From contig NZ_QNVT01000028.1 in NCBI RefSeq assembly GCF_003385515.1, forward strand, positions 1 through 64,000: a stretch of 64,000 bases of DNA. The letters run 5' to 3'. The DNA is from Chryseobacterium pennae. GTDB lineage: Bacteria > Bacteroidota > Bacteroidia > Flavobacteriales > Weeksellaceae. The translations under genes were made by a program, and so were the position numbers. Below, one piece after another: positions 61,183 to 64,000 of the stretch (the stretch's first letter is position 1; the number at the start of each line of letters is the position of its first letter). The notes under the pieces are model-generated. The model saw only the letters and a program-made list of their open reading frames with translations. It searched no databases and had not been told where the DNA came from.

Positions 61183-63858
61183 TCAGTATTTTCTCATCTC
61201 TTTATTTATCCACGAAACATTTTTCTCATCCTTCAGGAAATATCCCCACCATTCCAAGGTCTTTAGATTTAGATCTTCACTCTCTTTACTACCTCTACCC
61301 AAATCATGCTCCTTGTCAGGATATAACAAAGCAATAACGGGTTTTCGGTTTCGTAAAAGTCCTGTGTAAAATGCCATCGTCTGATCGGGAGTGACATTTT
61401 CATCTTTTAAACCTGCCCATAAAAGCATCGGAGCACTTACTTTTTCTACATCATCAATCGGATTATTCTTAAAATACTTTTCTTTATTCTCTGAAAAAGG
61501 AACACTCATTTCAAATTGTCCGTTTTCGAATCTTGCATAATTAGCTATGTTAAAATGGGTACTATAAGAAAAATAAAATCTTACAATATTATTTACCGAA
61601 GCTCCGGAAATATAGGCTGCAAAACGGTTTGATCTCGTTGCAGTAAAATTCGTTTCATAGCCTCCCATGGAATGCCCCGTGAGTCCTATTCTCTTTTGGT
61701 CAATATTGGGATGTGATTGCAATTGATCCAGTCCACTGTTTACACAATCCAATGCTGAGATTCCTGTTCCTCTTGCATCATAAATAATGTCCGGAAGAAA
61801 TACAAAATATCCATGTTCCAACAGTAATCTCACATTAAAGCCATCCTCATCATAATCAGGAATAGGATAAATACCACAGGATTCAGCCTGTTGCTGATAA
61901 ATCCTTACCACCATCGGGTATTTTTGATTGGGATTAAAACCTATGGGATAATACAATGTTCCTTTTAAAGGTGTTCCTGCTGTATTGGTATATGATAAAA
62001 TTTCCTGTTTTTGATTTTTAATGATTTTGTCTTCTTTTCCCGATCTGAATATTTGTGTTTTTCTATTTTCTTTGTTTTTGAATTGAGTTTCATACCGATA
62101 TAGTACAGGTGGGGTGTTATAGTTTTCTTCAATACTGAAAATACTGCCCGTGTCCTGATTATATTGGATGTCTTTAATTCTGTTCTGAGTCGGTGGGATG
62201 AGTGTTTCTGTTTTCCCTCTTCTCCAATTGATATAAGAGGTCAGGTTATTCTTTTTATCACGTACTTTTAACAGCATTGGTTTTTGAAGGTTTATAGCGC
62301 TTACTTCAAACCTTGCATTATATTGTGCATAAGCGGGCCAGGTTTTCTTATCCATTATTTTGACTTCTTTTCCTTTAGCAATTCCTGCCGGGCTCATCTT
62401 TTTAGCCTTTATATCAAATTGCCAAAGACCATTATCACTTTCAAAGAATAAAAACCGGTTATCACTGCTGAATACAGGATTTTTAAGCCCTTTTTCAGTG
62501 ATAAAAGACGGACTGGGCAGCTTGTTTTTCGTAAACGATGTAAGATCATACAAAACCCAGTTTCCTTGATTTTCCCCAAATCCTACAATATACGTCCCAT
62601 CTTTTGTTCCTGTAATTTTAGAGGAAGCGGTAAAAAGGGAATGGTAAGATTTATCGGTTATATCATAAAGATATATTGAAAATACAAGAGATGTATTGAC
62701 ATAATTAAATTCCTCTTCGGTATTAAAAGCTAAAAAATAATGGCTGCTCCCCATGGCTGCAAATGTTGAAAAACGATCTGTTCTAAGCTTTTCTGAATGA
62801 TTTGTAGCAGTGTTCCAAATTTGGTATTCATGCTCCTGTGTCCCGTATTTCTTTTTCCTCAAATTTTTATCAGACCCGTACCATACCTCCACCATTTCCT
62901 CTTTTATAGAGGGAATCCTTTTGTCAAAATCAATGAAATAGGATTTCCCGTACCCGATTTCAGTAATGGTAACAAAATCCGCTTTTCCCGAAAAGCTTTT
63001 GAAACCTCTTTTCGTATCAGCGTTTCTCTGATTTGTAGACATGCTTTGGCTTGTAGGTAGAAAAGTAACCTGCAAATGATCCGAATTCTGAGCTTTTTCC
63101 GTAACAATCAAATATTTTCCTGAAGGGGCTAATTCCAGTTTCGTGATTTCATTTTCTGTGGAATACAAAGTTTCTTTGTTTGAATTATTTTCTTTGCTGC
63201 TTTTGTTGTCACTGAGTATAACTGATACAATACTTGTATTTTCTTTCGTTTGTTTATTTTCTTCTTTTTCAGCAATAAAAATTTTTGATTTTTTATCGCT
63301 GGTATATTGTGAAACACCCGAAACAGAATTGATAAGCTTACCATTTTTATCGTACAGATTCAGGCTTTTATCTTTGTCCAAAATAAAATAGTGTCCGCCT
63401 TTATCTAAAGTTTCAGCTCTCTGCACATTTTCATAAACCTTCTTTTGACCGGTTTTTAAATGTAACAATTCTGCTTTTCCATCTCCTAAAGCGAGTAACT
63501 TATCATTGTCCAGAAAAATAGTGTTATTTCTTTTAACCAATTTGTGAATAAGCTGGTCAGGATTTTGTGAATTAAAAACCAATATCGTATCGTTATTCTT
63601 TTTATAGGTTTTAGTAACCAGTACATAACGGTCATTGGGAAATGCTTTGAGATTAGTAATAGTATAAAACTTTGACATCCAAACCTCTAAGGTGTCTTTA
63701 TCTTTTTTAAGATTATTATTAGTCTCGGTTTTTTGCCCAAAAAGCAGTTGCGTTGCCGTTAAACCCATCAAAAATATGAACACCAACAATTTTTGCATTC
63801 TATTAAACATGCTGCTCCTCAGTTTTGTTTGTCTATATTTTTTTGCTTTCATTTTCAT
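61183..63858 (-). CDS. Secreted S9-family (prolyl oligopeptidase-like) peptidase
   Basis: 891 residues. A signal peptide near residues 20-42 follows a basic stretch, so a start at one of the internal Met codons is possible. The beta-propeller-like middle is followed by an alpha/beta-hydrolase domain with GLTGHSMGGYE (catalytic Ser), GLKDENVTPDQT (Asp) and DKEHDLGRGS (His). It probably degrades peptides in the periplasm. It lies 66 bp downstream of the SusD-like gene in the same direction, suggesting a peptide-uptake locus. Confidence 0.85.
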   Translation of the reverse strand: MKMKAKKYRQTKLRSSMFNRMQKLLVFIFLMGLTATQLLFGQKTETNNNLKKDKDTLEVWMSKFYTITNLKAFPNDRYVLVTKTYKKNNDTILVFNSQNPDQLIHKLVKRNNTIFLDNDKLLALGDGKAELLHLKTGQKKVYENVQRAETLDKGGHYFILDKDKSLNLYDKNGKLINSVSGVSQYTSDKKSKIFIAEKEENKQTKENTSIVSVILSDNKSSKENNSNKETLYSTENEITKLELAPSGKYLIVTEKAQNSDHLQVTFLPTSQSMSTNQRNADTKRGFKSFSGKADFVTITEIGYGKSYFIDFDKRIPSIKEEMVEVWYGSDKNLRKKKYGTQEHEYQIWNTATNHSEKLRTDRFSTFAAMGSSHYFLAFNTEEEFNYVNTSLVFSIYLYDITDKSYHSLFTASSKITGTKDGTYIVGFGENQGNWVLYDLTSFTKNKLPSPSFITEKGLKNPVFSSDNRFLFFESDNGLWQFDIKAKKMSPAGIAKGKEVKIMDKKTWPAYAQYNARFEVSAINLQKPMLLKVRDKKNNLTSYINWRRGKTETLIPPTQNRIKDIQYNQDTGSIFSIEENYNTPPVLYRYETQFKNKENRKTQIFRSGKEDKIIKNQKQEILSYTNTAGTPLKGTLYYPIGFNPNQKYPMVVRIYQQQAESCGIYPIPDYDEDGFNVRLLLEHGYFVFLPDIIYDARGTGISALDCVNSGLDQLQSHPNIDQKRIGLTGHSMGGYETNFTATRSNRFAAYISGASVNNIVRFYFSYSTHFNIANYARFENGQFEMSVPFSENKEKYFKNNPIDDVEKVSAPMLLWAGLKDENVTPDQTMAFYTGLLRNRKPVIALLYPDKEHDLGRGSKESEDLNLKTLEWWGYFLKDEKNVSWINKEMRKY

Positions 63859-63924
63859 TTCAGCGCTTTCATTTTTACTTGATTCATTTTCTTCTTACCT
63901 CTTGTTTATCATTACTACTTACAT

Positions 63925-64000
63925 TTAATACCCTGCATTCTGTGGATTAAGGTTAGCATTCAGTAATATTTCTTTCTGAGGAATCGGGAATATCCTGTGA
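63925..64000 (-). CDS. C-terminal end of a SusD/RagB-family lipoprotein (partial)
   Basis: The last 24 codons (stop at 63925-63927) read HRIFPIPQKEILLNANLN then PQNAGY, the typical SusD/RagB C-terminus (IPQxEIxxNPxLxQNxGY). The gene continues past the window. With the downstream S9 peptidase it suggests a SusCD-type uptake locus for peptides. Confidence 0.85.
   Translation of the reverse strand, partial: HRIFPIPQKEILLNANLNPQNAGY

Noticed and set aside
56882..64000. Right attachment site of the element
   Set aside because: No second copy of the tRNA-Asp 3' end was seen in this stretch, so the right end cannot be placed in the window.

Overview
The window looks like one end of an integrative and conjugative element (ICE) in the chromosome of a flavobacterium, most likely Weeksellaceae (Chryseobacterium or Elizabethkingia type). 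The evidence is AT-rich DNA, TAnnTTTG promoter boxes, a Bacteroidetes Tra-type conjugation operon (DUF4133/DUF4134, TraG, TraJ, TraK, TraM, TraN), an RteC regulator, a PRTRC cassette and a SusD C-terminus. The genus is inferred from gene style only.

Layout. (1) 1-560: three tandem tRNA-Asp genes on the minus strand with a terminator after them. Next to them is a fourth, 17-19 bp, 3'-end-only copy that looks like the distal attachment site of an element extending rightwards. (2) 560-12458: a leftward cluster of defence-like genes: a NACHT NTPase, four consecutive or near-consecutive proteins with HEPN-type RxxxxH motifs, a Lit-like zinc peptidase and a PD-(D/E)XK nuclease. The remnant of a UvrD-type helicase lies among them. 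(3) 12576-39023: a leftward conjugation block. In transcription order it holds a relaxosome protein, relaxase, ParA, VirB2/VirB3-like proteins, a VirB4-like TraG carrying an inserted J domain, three TraI-like secreted proteins, TraJ, TraK, TraL-like, TraM, TraN, the coupling ATPase, an M23 peptidase, two large element proteins, a lipoprotein and a 1718-residue Toprim-methylase-helicase protein. (4) 39.2-40 kb: short direct repeats and three 124-bp tandem repeats upstream of the mobilization genes, an oriT or control-region candidate. (5) 40-45.6 kb: rightward cargo of small unknown proteins, a leftward YhcG-type nuclease, a phospholipase-D-like protein, and a secreted protein flanked by two 114-bp hairpin repeats. 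(6) 45.6-50.5 kb: a PRTRC cassette with SSB. (7) 51.3-56.9 kb: a plasmid-like replication module (Toprim primase-like protein, Rep initiator with eight or more iterons, two replisome-organizer-like proteins, DUF3853, an excisionase-like HTH protein) followed by RteC. (8) 56.9-64 kb: a TPR-AraC regulator diverging from a small operon of cysteine-containing peptides with a MauE-like membrane protein, then an S9 peptidase and the last 24 codons of a SusD-like gene.

How it fits together. The relaxase and its partner process oriT, the coupling ATPase and Tra proteins build the channel, and the replication, PRTRC and SSB genes probably maintain the excised circle. RteC and the HTH protein are candidate excision regulators. 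The defence block sits just inside the attachment end, as cargo often does. No integrase and no second attachment site are visible, so the right end of the element lies outside the window or has been lost. The 56.9-64 kb genes could be cargo or chromosome.
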